A DNA stretch of 64,000 nucleotides from contig JBJOHO010000020.1 of NCBI GenBank assembly GCA_046047615.1, positions 62,001-126,000 of the forward strand. Direction: 5' to 3'. Shown in pieces: positions 54,609 through 63,486 of this stretch. Numbering within the stretch: the first letter of the stretch is position 1; each line of letters starts with the position of its first letter. The translations under genes were made by a program, and so were the position numbers. This DNA comes from ZC4RG30 sp046047615 (lineage in GTDB: Bacteria; Pseudomonadota; Gammaproteobacteria; Steroidobacterales; Steroidobacteraceae). The notes beneath the pieces were generated by a model. That model was given only the letters and a program-made list of their open reading frames with translations, had not been told where the DNA came from and searched no databases.

Positions 54609-55740
54609 GGGCCACTCCTCCAAAATTGCGGGTCAACAGCTCTTCACTGGCGGTGGCGCCGTGCTCACGGGCCAGCGCGACGGCGCGGTCCACCAGCGCG
54701 GCGGCGCGCGCCGGCACCATGTCCTCGGGAATGTGCTGGCCATCACAGAGGTAGGTCAGCGGCAGGCCGCTGCCGGCCACCAGTGCCAGCACGGCACCGA
54801 GGCTGGTGGCCTCATCCAGCTTGGTCAGCAGCAGCGCCGTCGGCTCGAAGACCGCAAAGCGCTGGAACGCCTGCTGCAAGGCACCGGCCTGCGCCGCCGC
54901 CGACAGCACCAGGCAGACCTGCAAGTCCTGCGTGGCCTGCACCAGGTCCTGCGCGTGCAGCAATGCATCGTCGCGCGGACCCAGCCCGGCCGTGTCGATC
55001 AGCACGAAGCGCCGCCGTGACAGGCGCGCCAGCAGCTCCGGCAGGCGTTCGACCTCCTCCGGCACGAACGTCTCCACCCCCAGCAGCCGCCCCAGCACGC
55101 GCAGCTGTTCTTCGGCGCCGAAGCGCTGCGTGTCGAGCGATACGATGGCGATATCCCGTGGTCCGTGGCGCATGACCCAGCGGGCCGCCAGGCGTGCGAT
55201 GGCCGTGGTCTTGCCGACGCCGGTGGGACCGATGAACGCGATTCGGCCGCCGTGCTCCAGCCAGGCATCACCGGTGACCTGCAGCCGCGTGGCGAGCTCG
55301 CCCAGCGCCCGGCGCAAGGCGTCTTCATGACCGAGACCACCAGGTTGTGCAGCGACCAGTGCGCCGGCCAGGGACTGCGGCAAGCCGATCTCCGTCAGCG
55401 TCTGCAACAGGGCCGCCTGCGCCGGTGCGCGCCGTGTCAGGTCGTTCCATGCCAGGCGCGCCATCTGCTGCTCGAGGATCTGTCGCAGGTGGCGCAGTTC
55501 CTCGCCAACCTCCGGTGCGATGCCCGCCACCGGCGGCACCGGTGCCACCCGGACGTGCTGCACAGGCGGCACTGCCGCGGGCGCGACGGCGACCACCGGC
55601 TCCGGATCGACCGCGGCGGACACCTCCACGCCCCCGGCCACCTGGCGGGACGAGAGGATCACCGCATCCGGTCCCTGCTCCTCGCGGATCTGCCGCAGTG
55701 CGCTGCGCATGTCGCGCGCCATGTAGGTCCTGATCTTCAT
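54595..55740 (-). CDS. flhF: Flagellar placement GTPase FlhF
   Basis: A 381-residue SRP-type GTPase that sets the position of the flagellum. An N-terminal basic domain (MKIRTYMARDMRSALRQIREEQGPDAVILSS, in part) leads through a variable Pro/Val-rich linker to the N and G domains: P-loop GPTGVGKTT, DTQRFGAEEQL, DTAGLG and TKLDE. It lies 21 bp after flhA and overlaps flhG. Confidence 0.95.
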   Translation of the reverse strand: MKIRTYMARDMRSALRQIREEQGPDAVILSSRQVAGGVEVSAAVDPEPVVAVAPAAVPPVQHVRVAPVPPVAGIAPEVGEELRHLRQILEQQMARLAWNDLTRRAPAQAALLQTLTEIGLPQSLAGALVAAQPGGLGHEDALRRALGELATRLQVTGDAWLEHGGRIAFIGPTGVGKTTAIARLAARWVMRHGPRDIAIVSLDTQRFGAEEQLRVLGRLLGVETFVPEEVERLPELLARLSRRRFVLIDTAGLGPRDDALLHAQDLVQATQDLQVCLVLSAAAQAGALQQAFQRFAVFEPTALLLTKLDEATSLGAVLALVAGSGLPLTYLCDGQHIPEDMVPARAAALVDRAVALAREHGATASEELLTRNFGGVAHVFA

Positions 55741-55761
55741 CTCGCTGTCCTCGCGATGCGA

Positions 55762-57855
55762 TCAACGGCCCACGGCCGTGACCAGTCGCACCTTGCGGTT
55801 GTCCGGTATCTCGTTCCAGGCCAGCACCTGCAACCCGGGCACGCTGGCGCGCACGAAGCGCGCGATGGCATGGCGGATGGCTGGCGGCACCAGCAGCACG
55901 GCCGGCTCTCCCATCAGCTCCTGCCGCTGCGCGGTTTCCGCGAGGCGCTGTTGCAGGCGCTCGGCCAAGCCCGGCTCCAGCCCCGGGCCGCCCGCGCCAC
56001 CACCCACCACCGACGCCTGCAGCAGCTGCTCCAGGTCCGGCTCGAAAGTGATGACCGGCAGCTCGTCCTTGAGGCCGGCGATGTCCTGCACGATCTGCCG
56101 GCCCAGCGCGACGCGCACCGCCGCCTGCAATTGCAGCGGGTCCTGGGTGCGGGGCGCGTGTTCTGCCAGGGTCTCGATGATGGTGCGCAGGTTGCGCACC
56201 GGTACGCGTTCAGCGAGCAGTCCCTGCAGCACGCGCACCAGCACGCTGGTCGGCAGCAGCTTGGGCACCAGATCCTCGACCAGCTTCGGCGCCGTCTTCG
56301 CCAGCGTGTTCAGCAACTGCTGCGTCTCTTCATGGCCGAGCAGTTCGTGCGCATGGGTCTGGATGACATGGCTCAGATGCGTGGCCATCACCGTGCCCGG
56401 ATCAACGACCGTGTAGCCCATCGACTGCGCATGCTCGCGCTGCGCGGGATCGATCCACACGGCCTCCATGCCAAACGCCGGATCGCGCGTCTCGATGCCA
56501 CTGACCTTGCCGAACACGTTGCCCGGGTTGATCGCCAGCTCGCGGTCGGGATGGATCACGCCCTCCCCCACCGGCACGCCGGACAGGCAGATCCGGTAAC
56601 TCCCCGGCGCAAACTCGAGGTTGTCGCGGATCCTCACGGCAGGCACGAGGAAGCCCAGCTCCTGCGTCAGCTTGCGGCGCACGCCCTTGATGCGCGCCAG
56701 CAGATCACCACCCTGCCCGGCGTCGACGAGCGGCACCAGGCGGTAGCCCACCTCGATGCCCAGCAGGTCCACTGGCCGCACGTCGTCCCAGCTGAGCTCG
56801 CGGTTCTCGGCCTCCGGAGCAGCCCCCTGGGCTGCCGCAACCGCAGCAGCGTCGGCATCCTGGCGCAACTGCGATTTGCGTGCCGCCTGCTGCAGCAGCC
56901 AGCCCGCCCCGGCGCACAGCAGCGCCACGCCGAGGAAGGCCACGTTTGGCATGCCGGGAATGATGCCCATGGCGGCGATGACCGCCGCGGCAACGTACAG
57001 CGCCTTGGGCTGTCCCAACTGCCGGCCGATCTCGCCGCCCATGTCCTGCGCACCGGACATGCGCGTGACGATGATCGCCACGGCGGTGGACAGCAGCAGC
57101 GCCGGGATCTGCGCCACCAGGCCATCGCCGATGGTCAGCAGCGTGTAGGTGCGGGCCGCATCACCGAACGCCATGTCGTGGGCCATCACGCCCAACGCCA
57201 GGCCGCCCAGGATGTTGATCACCAGGATGAGGATGCCCGCCGTGGCATCGCCGCGCACGAACTTGCTGGCGCCGTCCATTGAGCCGTAGAAATCCGCCTC
57301 GGCACGCACCTCGGCGCGGCGCTCGCGCGCCTGGTCCTGCGTGATGAGGCCGGCGTTGAGGTCCGCATCGATCGCCATCTGCTTGCCGGGCATGGCATCG
57401 AGGGTGAAGCGGGCCGTCACTTCGGAGATGCGTCCGGCGCCCTTGGTGACCACCACGAAATTGATGATGGTGAGGATGATGAAGACCACGACACCGACCG
57501 CGTAGTTGCCACCGACCACGAAGTTGCCGAAGGCGTCGATGACATGGCCTGCGGCGCCAGGCCCTGTGTGGCCGTGCAACAGCACCACCCGCGTGGAGGC
57601 GACGTTGAGCGCGAGGCGCAGCAAGGTGGCCAGCAGCAGCACGCTCGGGAAAACGCCGAACTCCAGCGGTCGCGCCACGTAGAACACCGCCATGAGCACG
57701 ACCAGGGACAGGGCGATGTTGAACGTGAACAGCACGTCAAGGGCCAGCGCCGGCAGCGGCAGGATGACCATGGCCAGCACCGCCAGGACGCCGACGGGCA
57801 CGCCGATGCCGCTGCGCAGCAGCATGCCGAGATCCAGGCCGTGGGTACGTTCCAT
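55762..57855 (-). CDS. flhA: Flagellar export gate protein FlhA
   Basis: A 697-residue export-gate subunit with about eight N-terminal membrane helices (to residue ~320) and a large cytoplasmic domain that forms a ring and binds export chaperones. The FHIPEP-family segments RPLEFGVFPSVLLLATLLRL, GDGLVAQIPALLLSTAVAI and the LGIEVGYRLVPLVD start of the cytoplasmic domain are clear. It lies 7 bp after flhB. Confidence 0.97.
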   Translation of the reverse strand: MERTHGLDLGMLLRSGIGVPVGVLAVLAMVILPLPALALDVLFTFNIALSLVVLMAVFYVARPLEFGVFPSVLLLATLLRLALNVASTRVVLLHGHTGPGAAGHVIDAFGNFVVGGNYAVGVVVFIILTIINFVVVTKGAGRISEVTARFTLDAMPGKQMAIDADLNAGLITQDQARERRAEVRAEADFYGSMDGASKFVRGDATAGILILVINILGGLALGVMAHDMAFGDAARTYTLLTIGDGLVAQIPALLLSTAVAIIVTRMSGAQDMGGEIGRQLGQPKALYVAAAVIAAMGIIPGMPNVAFLGVALLCAGAGWLLQQAARKSQLRQDADAAAVAAAQGAAPEAENRELSWDDVRPVDLLGIEVGYRLVPLVDAGQGGDLLARIKGVRRKLTQELGFLVPAVRIRDNLEFAPGSYRICLSGVPVGEGVIHPDRELAINPGNVFGKVSGIETRDPAFGMEAVWIDPAQREHAQSMGYTVVDPGTVMATHLSHVIQTHAHELLGHEETQQLLNTLAKTAPKLVEDLVPKLLPTSVLVRVLQGLLAERVPVRNLRTIIETLAEHAPRTQDPLQLQAAVRVALGRQIVQDIAGLKDELPVITFEPDLEQLLQASVVGGGAGGPGLEPGLAERLQQRLAETAQRQELMGEPAVLLVPPAIRHAIARFVRASVPGLQVLAWNEIPDNRKVRLVTAVGR

Positions 57856-57862
57856 GCGGTGC

Positions 57863-58975
57863 TCAATCCGTGAAGTCGATCACAGGCAACGGCGGCGGAC
57901 TGCGGCGGTCCCGGCGTGCGGTACGCAACTGGAAGACGTAGGTCAGCACTTGCGCAACGGCCACGTACAGGGATGACGGAATCTCGTCACCGATCTCCAC
58001 GGTACGATGCAAGGCGCGGGCCAACGGCGGGGCCTCGAAGATCGGCACGTTGTGCTCCCCGGCCACCTCGCGGATGCGGGCGGCCATGTAGTCCACGCCC
58101 TTTGCGAGGACCACCGGCGCGCGGTCGCGGCCCTCGTCGTAGCGCAGGGCCACGGCGTAGTGGGTCGGGTTGACGATGATCACGTCGGCCTTGGGAACGT
58201 CGGCCATCATGCGCCGCTCGGCACGTTCGCGCTGCAGGCGGCGGATCTGCGCCTTCACTTCCGGCGAACCTTCGGATTCCTTGTTCTCCTGCTTGATTTC
58301 CTCGCGCGTCATGCGCAGTTCGCGCTGGTGCTGCCAGAGCTGGAACGGCACGTCGATGCCGGCGATGACCACCAGCGCCGCACACAGCGCGATGAGCGCC
58401 TGCCCGGTGAGCGAGGCGGCATGGCCGATCGCCGCGGCCATCGGCTCGCTGCCCAGCTGCATCAGCTCGGGAAGCTGCATGCGCAGCACCAGCAGGCCGG
58501 CGGTGGCGACCAGCGCGAACTTGCCCAGCGACTTCGCCAATTCGACCCAGGCGCGCAGCGCGAACATGCGCCCCACGCCAGCCAGCGGATCGAGGCGCTC
58601 GAACTTCGGTGTCAACGCGGTACTGCTGAATGACCAGCCACCGATCAACAACGGTGCCGCCAGGGCAGCCACCAGCGTCAAGCCGAGGATGGGCGCAATG
58701 GCCAGCGCCGCCTGCAGGGCAGCCTCGCCCAGTGCCGGCACCATGTGACCGGCATCCAGCGCCTCGGCGGGCGTGATCTCCAGGGCGCCTTTCATCAGCT
58801 GCGCCATCTGCCCGCCCAGCAGCCCGCCCATGCCCTGCAGGGCGAGGCCGGCGACCAGCATCACTGCCGCGGCGGAGAGATCGCGCGACCGCGGGACCTG
58901 GCCCTCCTTGCGCGCCTCATCCAGCCGCTTTTGTGTCGGCTTTTCTGTGCGGTCTTCCAGCTCGGTCTCGGCCAC
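57863..58975 (-). CDS. flhB: Flagellar export switch protein FlhB
   Basis: A 370-residue export-apparatus protein with four membrane helices (about 30-210) and a cytoplasmic domain that cleaves itself at Asn269-Pro270 in the NPTH motif (269-272), changing export from hook to filament substrates. The N-terminal EKPTQKRLDEARKEGQVPRS is highly characteristic. It starts 3 bp after the fliR stop. Confidence 0.97.
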   Translation of the reverse strand: MAETELEDRTEKPTQKRLDEARKEGQVPRSRDLSAAAVMLVAGLALQGMGGLLGGQMAQLMKGALEITPAEALDAGHMVPALGEAALQAALAIAPILGLTLVAALAAPLLIGGWSFSSTALTPKFERLDPLAGVGRMFALRAWVELAKSLGKFALVATAGLLVLRMQLPELMQLGSEPMAAAIGHAASLTGQALIALCAALVVIAGIDVPFQLWQHQRELRMTREEIKQENKESEGSPEVKAQIRRLQRERAERRMMADVPKADVIIVNPTHYAVALRYDEGRDRAPVVLAKGVDYMAARIREVAGEHNVPIFEAPPLARALHRTVEIGDEIPSSLYVAVAQVLTYVFQLRTARRDRRSPPPLPVIDFTD

Positions 58976-58978
58976 GGC

Positions 58979-59755
58979 TCAGGGCCCGCCCGCCAGCCGC
59001 TGCAGGAAGGCGAAGGTCTCGCGCAGCAGCACGGTGAAACTGTCGCCGACGGCCGGCAATCCAGCCATCACCACCAGCAGGCCACAGACGAGCGTGACCG
59101 GGAAGCCGACCGCAAACAGGTTCAGCGACGGGGCCGCCCGGCTCACCACACCAAAGGCCAGGTTCACCACCAGCAGGGCCGTCACTCCCGGCAGCGATAC
59201 CGCGAGTGCGCCCTGGAACAGCCTGCTGCCCCACAGCACCAGGGCCCACAGGCCTTCGCGCCCCAGACCCGTCGTGCCGATCGGGATGCTGCGGAAGGAG
59301 TCGACCAGCGTCTCCAGGAGCGCGAGGTGGCCGTCGAGAGCGAGGAAGACCAGCGTCACCAGCACCAGGTAGAACTGGCCCAGCACTGGCGTGCTGGCGC
59401 CGCGCTGCGGGTCGACGTTGAAGGCGAAGGACAGGCCCATGCTGTTGGCCAGCAGCTGTCCGCCGAGCGCCATGGCATCGAAGACCAGTTGCAGCGCGAA
59501 CCCCATGCCCACACCCACCAGCAGCTGCTGCGCGATGATCACCACGCCCTGGCCCGAGAACGGCCCGGCCTCAGGCATCGGCAGCAAGGGCGCCACCAGC
59601 AGCGTCACCGCGCCGGCGAGGACCAGGCGCGCCCGGGCCGGCACGAAGCCGGCGCCAAAGACCGGCGCCACCATCAGGCAGCCGGCGATGCGCACGAACG
59701 GCCAGAGGTAGAGCGCCACCCAGGCTTCGAGCTGGCCGGTGGTGAGCGTGATCAC
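58979..59755 (-). CDS. fliR: Flagellar export protein FliR
   Basis: A 258-residue membrane protein of the export core with about six hydrophobic segments; FALQLVFDAMALGGQLLANSMGLSF and ALPGVTALLVVNLAFGVVSRAAPSLNLFAVGFP-like stretches are typical. It starts with GTG at 59755, 7 bp after the fliQ stop. With FliP and FliQ it forms the helical export gate. Confidence 0.95.
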   Translation of the reverse strand: MITLTTGQLEAWVALYLWPFVRIAGCLMVAPVFGAGFVPARARLVLAGAVTLLVAPLLPMPEAGPFSGQGVVIIAQQLLVGVGMGFALQLVFDAMALGGQLLANSMGLSFAFNVDPQRGASTPVLGQFYLVLVTLVFLALDGHLALLETLVDSFRSIPIGTTGLGREGLWALVLWGSRLFQGALAVSLPGVTALLVVNLAFGVVSRAAPSLNLFAVGFPVTLVCGLLVVMAGLPAVGDSFTVLLRETFAFLQRLAGGP

Positions 59756-59762
59756 GGCGGCG

Positions 59763-60032
59763 TCAGCCGATGAGCATCGGAATGCTCTCGAACAGCTCCC
59801 GCGTGTAGGCGACCATCAGCTTCAGCATCCATGGCCCGGTCACCACCAGCGTCGCCGCCATGGCGACGAGCTTGGGGATGAAGGACAAGGTCATCTCGTT
59901 GATCTGTGTCGCGGCCTGGAAAATGCCGACCAGCAGGCCCACCAGCAGCGCGGCCAGCAGCAATGGCGCACCCAGGAGCATCGTCATCTCGAGGGCACGT
60001 GTGCCGAGGGTCATCACCATTTCAGGAGTCAT
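59763..60032 (-). CDS. fliQ: Flagellar export protein FliQ
   Basis: An 89-residue two-helix membrane protein (LLLAALLVGLLVGIFQAATQI and LVAMAATLVVTGPWMLKLMV) of the flagellar export gate. It lies 7 bp from fliP and 7 bp from fliR. AGGAG precedes its ATG. Confidence 0.96.
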   Translation of the reverse strand: MTPEMVMTLGTRALEMTMLLGAPLLLAALLVGLLVGIFQAATQINEMTLSFIPKLVAMAATLVVTGPWMLKLMVAYTRELFESIPMLIG

Positions 60033-60039
60033 GGGGCAC

Positions 60040-60792
60040 CTAGGTCTGGAAGCTGGCAGCGAGCGTGCCCATCATCAGCGCCCAACCATCCACCAGCACG
60101 AACAGCATCAGCTTGAAGGGCAGCGAGATCAGGACCGGCGACAGCATCATCATGCCCATCGACATCAACACGCTGGCGACGACCAGGTCGATGATGATGA
60201 AGGGGATGAACACCAGGAAGCCGATCTGGAAGGCGGTCTTGAGTTCGCTGGTGGCGAAGGCCGGCACCAGGATCGACAGCGGCACATCCTCGGGCGTTTC
60301 GAAGCCCTGGCCGCCGGAGATGCGCACGAAGGTCGCAATGTCGCTCTCGCGCGTCTGCCGCAGCATGAAGGTCTTCAGCGGCGCGATGCCCTTGTCGAGC
60401 GCTTCAGTGGCGGCGATCCGGCCTTCCATGTAGGGCTGCACGGCCTGGGTGTTGATCTGCTCCACCACCGGCGCCATCACGAACAGCGTCAGGAACAGTG
60501 CCAGCCCGACCAGCACCTGGTTCGGCGGCGACTGGCCGGCACCGATGGCCTGGCGCAGGATCGCCAGCACGATGATGATGCGGGTGAACGCGGTCATCAT
60601 CAGCAGGATCGACGGCAACAGCGTGATCGCCGTCATCAGCAGCAGCAGCTGCAAGGTCAGCGAATATTGTTCGCCACCGGCCGTGGGCTCGATGGTGAGG
60701 GCGGGTATGCCTTGCGCCGCGGCAGCTGCCATGGCGGGCAGCACGCTGGCAGCGATGGCCAGCGCCAGGGTGATGAGTGCGCGGCGCGTCAC
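60040..60792 (-). CDS. fliP: Flagellar export protein FliP
   Basis: A 250-residue export-gate protein with a cleavable signal peptide (to about residue 25) followed by membrane helices. LMTAITLLPSILLMMTAFTRIIIVL and DLVVASVLMSMGMMMLSP are diagnostic. The start is a GTG at 60792 overlapping the FliO stop (GTGA); the frame continues upstream but into fliO and fliN. A periplasmic loop (about 95-180) separates the second and third helices. Confidence 0.96.
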   Translation of the reverse strand: MTRRALITLALAIAASVLPAMAAAAAQGIPALTIEPTAGGEQYSLTLQLLLLMTAITLLPSILLMMTAFTRIIIVLAILRQAIGAGQSPPNQVLVGLALFLTLFVMAPVVEQINTQAVQPYMEGRIAATEALDKGIAPLKTFMLRQTRESDIATFVRISGGQGFETPEDVPLSILVPAFATSELKTAFQIGFLVFIPFIIIDLVVASVLMSMGMMMLSPVLISLPFKLMLFVLVDGWALMMGTLAASFQT

Positions 60793-61208
60793 TGGCCGAG
60801 CCCCTTGCGCAACAGGGCGGCGAAGCTGGGCGGCAAGGCCGAACCGGCGCCGCCCTCCGGCGTGGCCGCTTCGGTGCCGCCGATGGCCCCTTCTGGCAAG
60901 GTCTGCAGCAGGGACACCTGCCCCTGGGCCACTCCCAGCAGCAGGTGCTGCGTACCGACGCGCAGGACGACGGCACGTTCGCGCTGGCCCAGGGCCACCT
61001 GCGAGACGACCTCCAGTTGCGCAGCACCGCGCCCGGGCGCGGCGCGAAGCCGGCGCAGCAGCCACGCGGCGACGAAGATGGCCGCCAGCACCAGCAGCAG
61101 CGAGAACATCACCTGCCCGATGCCACCTGCCCCGCTCTCGGGAAGGCTGGTGGCCGCCTGCGGCGCAGCGAACAGGGCCTTTGCCGTCGTGTTTGCCGGA
61201 TCCGCCAC
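60789..61208 (-). CDS. fliO: Flagellar protein FliO
   Basis: A 139-residue protein with one membrane helix (about 32-50, GQVMFSLLLVLAAIFVAAWLL) and a small cytoplasmic domain (LEVVSQVALGQRERAVVLRVG). FliO helps FliP assemble into its ring. It starts with GTG 3 bp after fliN. The Ala/Gly-rich C-terminal part looks flexible. Confidence 0.9.
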   Translation of the reverse strand: MADPANTTAKALFAAPQAATSLPESGAGGIGQVMFSLLLVLAAIFVAAWLLRRLRAAPGRGAAQLEVVSQVALGQRERAVVLRVGTQHLLLGVAQGQVSLLQTLPEGAIGGTEAATPEGGAGSALPPSFAALLRKGLGQ

Positions 61209-61211
61209 AGC

Positions 61212-61571
61212 TCACCTCAGGCGGCGGATGCGTTCGGCCGGGCTGATCACATCCGTCAGCCGGATGCCGAATTTCTCGTTGACCACGACGACCTCGCCGT
61301 GCGCCACCAAGGTGCCGTTGACGAACACGTCGAGCGGCTCGCCTGCGGCACGGTCCAGCTCCACCACGGAGCCTTGGTTCAGCTGCAGCAGGCTGCGGAT
61401 CGGCAGCCGCGTGCGTCCCACCTCCAGCGACAGGTTGACCGGGACGTCGAGGATGACATCCAGCCGCACATCGCCCTTGGGCAGTTCGCTGTCGGAGGTG
61501 CTGTCCTCGCCAATGTCCCGCAGGGCCGGGATCAGGGAGGTGCTGTCGTTGTCGGTCGGGGGTGTGCTCAT
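61212..61571 (-). CDS. fliN: Flagellar motor switch protein FliN
   Basis: A 119-residue C-ring protein with a single SpoA domain (about 40-117): VILDVPVNLSLEVGRTRLPIRSLLQL, GSVVELDRAAGEPLDVFVNG, GEVVVVNEKFGIRLTDV. The ATG at 61571 was chosen; a GTG at 61580 overlapping the FliL stop is equally possible. The usual preceding gene fliM is absent: fliL abuts fliN directly. The protein has no FliM middle or N-terminal CheY-binding region, so it is not a fusion. Confidence 0.95.
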   Translation of the reverse strand: MSTPPTDNDSTSLIPALRDIGEDSTSDSELPKGDVRLDVILDVPVNLSLEVGRTRLPIRSLLQLNQGSVVELDRAAGEPLDVFVNGTLVAHGEVVVVNEKFGIRLTDVISPAERIRRLR

Positions 61572-61576
61572 GGCAG

Positions 61577-62068
61577 TCACTGTGTGACGAAGCTGGTGAA
61601 GTACAAGGCCTCGACGGCCTCGCCTTTGCCGCCCTCCGCCGCGATGATCTTGCGCACCACATCAAGGGCCTGCAGGCGCAGCGCCTCCTTGCCCTCGCGC
61701 GTGGAGATGACGTCCAGCTGCGGATTGCCCAGCAGCAGCAGCAGGTCGTTGCGGATGGCCGGGTTGTGCGCCTTGACCATCTCGGCCACGGCCGGATCAC
61801 GCGTCATCAGTTGCACTGCCACCTGCAGGAAGCGCGCGCCACTGCCGGCCTCGAAGTTGACGACAAAGGGTGGATCCAGCGGTACGTACACCGCGGGCAG
61901 CCGTTCGGGTTCCGGCGGAGCCTCGGCGTGTGCGGCATCGCCGGGGCGGATCAGCATGAAATAGGCGGCTGCAGCGCCGCCGCCCAGCAGCAGCGCGGCA
62001 GCCCCAATGATCAGCGGCAGCTTGCTGCCCGACTTGGCGGCATCCGCCGCAGGTTCGCCCTTGGACAT
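61577..62068 (-). CDS. fliL: Flagellar basal-body protein FliL
   Basis: A 163-residue single-pass membrane protein (helix about 17-40, LPLIIGAAALLLGGGAAAAYFML) with a periplasmic domain (PPFVVNFEAGSGARFLQVAVQLMTRD) that encircles the stator. It lies behind the only sigma-54 promoter found within the flagellar block and heads the fliL-N-O-P-Q-R-flhB-flhA run. GAGGTG is a weak ribosome-binding site. Confidence 0.94.
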   Translation of the reverse strand: MSKGEPAADAAKSGSKLPLIIGAAALLLGGGAAAAYFMLIRPGDAAHAEAPPEPERLPAVYVPLDPPFVVNFEAGSGARFLQVAVQLMTRDPAVAEMVKAHNPAIRNDLLLLLGNPQLDVISTREGKEALRLQALDVVRKIIAAEGGKGEAVEALYFTSFVTQ

Positions 62069-62121
62069 CTTGCGTTCACCTCACCCTGGGGCCTGCAACA
62101 GGCCGCGGTATCCAAGGCTGA

Positions 62122-62137
62122 GCAAACGCCGTGCCAA
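62122..62137 (-). promoter_or_regulatory. Sigma-54 (-24/-12) promoter of fliL operon
   Basis: The minus strand reads TTGGCACGGCGTTTGC: TGGCACG, 4 nt, TTGC, with GG and GC 10 nt apart, a perfect match to the RpoN consensus. It lies in the 105-bp fliK-fliL gap about 55 nt before the fliL ATG. In Pseudomonas the equivalent gene starts an RpoN/FleQ-dependent class II operon. Confidence 0.88.
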
Positions 62138-62173
62138 TGCGGCCGACGGAAATCCGTCACCGGACCGTGATCC

Positions 62174-63028
62174 TCAAGCCCAGGCGTCGAGCAGGCCGCG
62201 CTCCAGACGCAGCGCGCGCACGTGGGTGGCACCCGCGGCCGGGCCCTCACCCAGCCCCGCGCCAGCGCGAACCGCGCGCGCCACGGTCTCCGCCGCACGT
62301 TCCCGTCGCGGCGAGTGCTGCGACACGCCGGCATCCAGCTGCGGCAATCCGGCCTGGGCGAACAACTCGCGCAGCCGCGGCAGGCTGTCCTGCAACGCTT
62401 GTCGTGTCTCCGGGTGCTGCGCCGCGAACTGCACGCCGACGCGGTCCTCTCCCAGCGTGAGCGCGACCTCTACCGGTCCCAACTCCTCCGGCGACAAACG
62501 CAAGGTCGCGCGCTGCGTGCCCTCGGCAGCAAGTACAGCCAGGCGGTCGCCCAGAGCCTCACCCCAGGCGCTCGTCCCCACCTCACCGGGGACCGTGACG
62601 GGCACTGCGGACGGCAGCGTGGCGGCGGTCGCAATGTCCGCGGACAGGAACGTCGCGGGCATGAAGGCACTGGCCGGGAGGCTTTCGGGACCCCCGGCAC
62701 CGCCGTGGCCCGTCGCGGCAGCGCCGGCCGGCACCAGTGTCCAGCGCTGTGCCACTGACGCTTCCGGCAAAGCCTGCGCTGCCGCCTCCGCCATCGCAGG
62801 CAGCGCCGCCAACAAGGACGCGGGCTCCGGCTCCGGCACTGGCGGCACCTGCTGCGGCAGCCAGGCGCCGGCGACGAGCGCATCCACGGGATCACCGGAC
62901 TTGCGGGCGGCGAGCAACTTCTGGAAAAGACCCGCCGCGGGTGCGTGGTCCGTTGCAGCGTCCCAGGAGCGGTCCATCGGGGCCGCCATGGCGGAGGGAT
63001 CCAACAATGACAGTTCCATGTCTTTCAT
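62174..63028 (-). CDS. fliK: Flagellar hook-length control protein FliK
   Basis: A 284-residue exported ruler protein. The N-terminal two thirds are Ala/Pro-rich and low in structure; the C-terminal Flg_hook domain is clear (ATLRLSPEELGPVEVALTLG, HPETRQALQDSLPRLRELFAQAGL). It measures hook length and triggers FlhB switching. At 284 residues it is shorter than many homologues, which may mean a shorter hook. It lies 11 bp after fliJ. Confidence 0.88.
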   Translation of the reverse strand: MKDMELSLLDPSAMAAPMDRSWDAATDHAPAAGLFQKLLAARKSGDPVDALVAGAWLPQQVPPVPEPEPASLLAALPAMAEAAAQALPEASVAQRWTLVPAGAAATGHGGAGGPESLPASAFMPATFLSADIATAATLPSAVPVTVPGEVGTSAWGEALGDRLAVLAAEGTQRATLRLSPEELGPVEVALTLGEDRVGVQFAAQHPETRQALQDSLPRLRELFAQAGLPQLDAGVSQHSPRRERAAETVARAVRAGAGLGEGPAAGATHVRALRLERGLLDAWA

Positions 63029-63039
63029 GCGTCCCGTGT

Positions 63040-63486
63040 TCAGCCATCATGGCGGGTGCGCGTTGCACGCAGCGCCCGCTCGTCGGTGTCGTGCTGCTCC
63101 CGCCGCTCGACCACACGCCGTTCTTCGACACGCCAGCGCTCGACCACCGTGTCCAGCGCCTTGGCGCGCTGCGCGGCCTGCTGCCATTCACGCGTCACCG
63201 CCCCCAATTCGGCCTGCAAGCCCGCAACCACGCCGGCCTGCTGCGCCACGGCCGACTGCAGGCGCGTGAGGAACACCTGATAGTCGCGCAGCATGGTGCC
63301 TGCCAGCCCACGCCTGCTGCGTTCGCTCAGCCCGTTGACATACTCGGCCAGATAGCCCCGCAACTGCGCCAGGCGGGACTCGCCCTCGGCAACACGCTGG
63401 CGCGCAGCGGCAAGACGTCCCGCGTGGCTGCGTTCCGTGTCCTGCATCACGCGCTGTACCGGCACCATGCGTTCCGCCCGCGTCAT
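63040..63486 (-). CDS. fliJ: Flagellar export protein FliJ
   Basis: A 148-residue, almost wholly helical coiled-coil protein with heptad-like charged residues (AARQRVAEGESRLAQLRGYLAEY, VAGLQAELGAVTREWQQAAQRAKAL). FliJ is the central stalk of the export ATPase and links it to FlhA. Its ATG overlaps the FliI stop (ATGA), which supports the assignment despite weak sequence conservation. Confidence 0.9.
   Translation of the reverse strand: MTRAERMVPVQRVMQDTERSHAGRLAAARQRVAEGESRLAQLRGYLAEYVNGLSERSRRGLAGTMLRDYQVFLTRLQSAVAQQAGVVAGLQAELGAVTREWQQAAQRAKALDTVVERWRVEERRVVERREQHDTDERALRATRTRHDG

Noticed and set aside
55165..57282. 705-codon open frame antisense to flhA and flhF
   Set aside because: Its Gln/His/Arg-rich translation matches nothing and it mirrors the codon structure of the flagellar genes.
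61212..62068. Idea that FliM is hidden as a fusion or frameshifted remnant in fliL/fliN
   Set aside because: Both products have normal lengths and single domains, and the junction leaves no room for a remnant.
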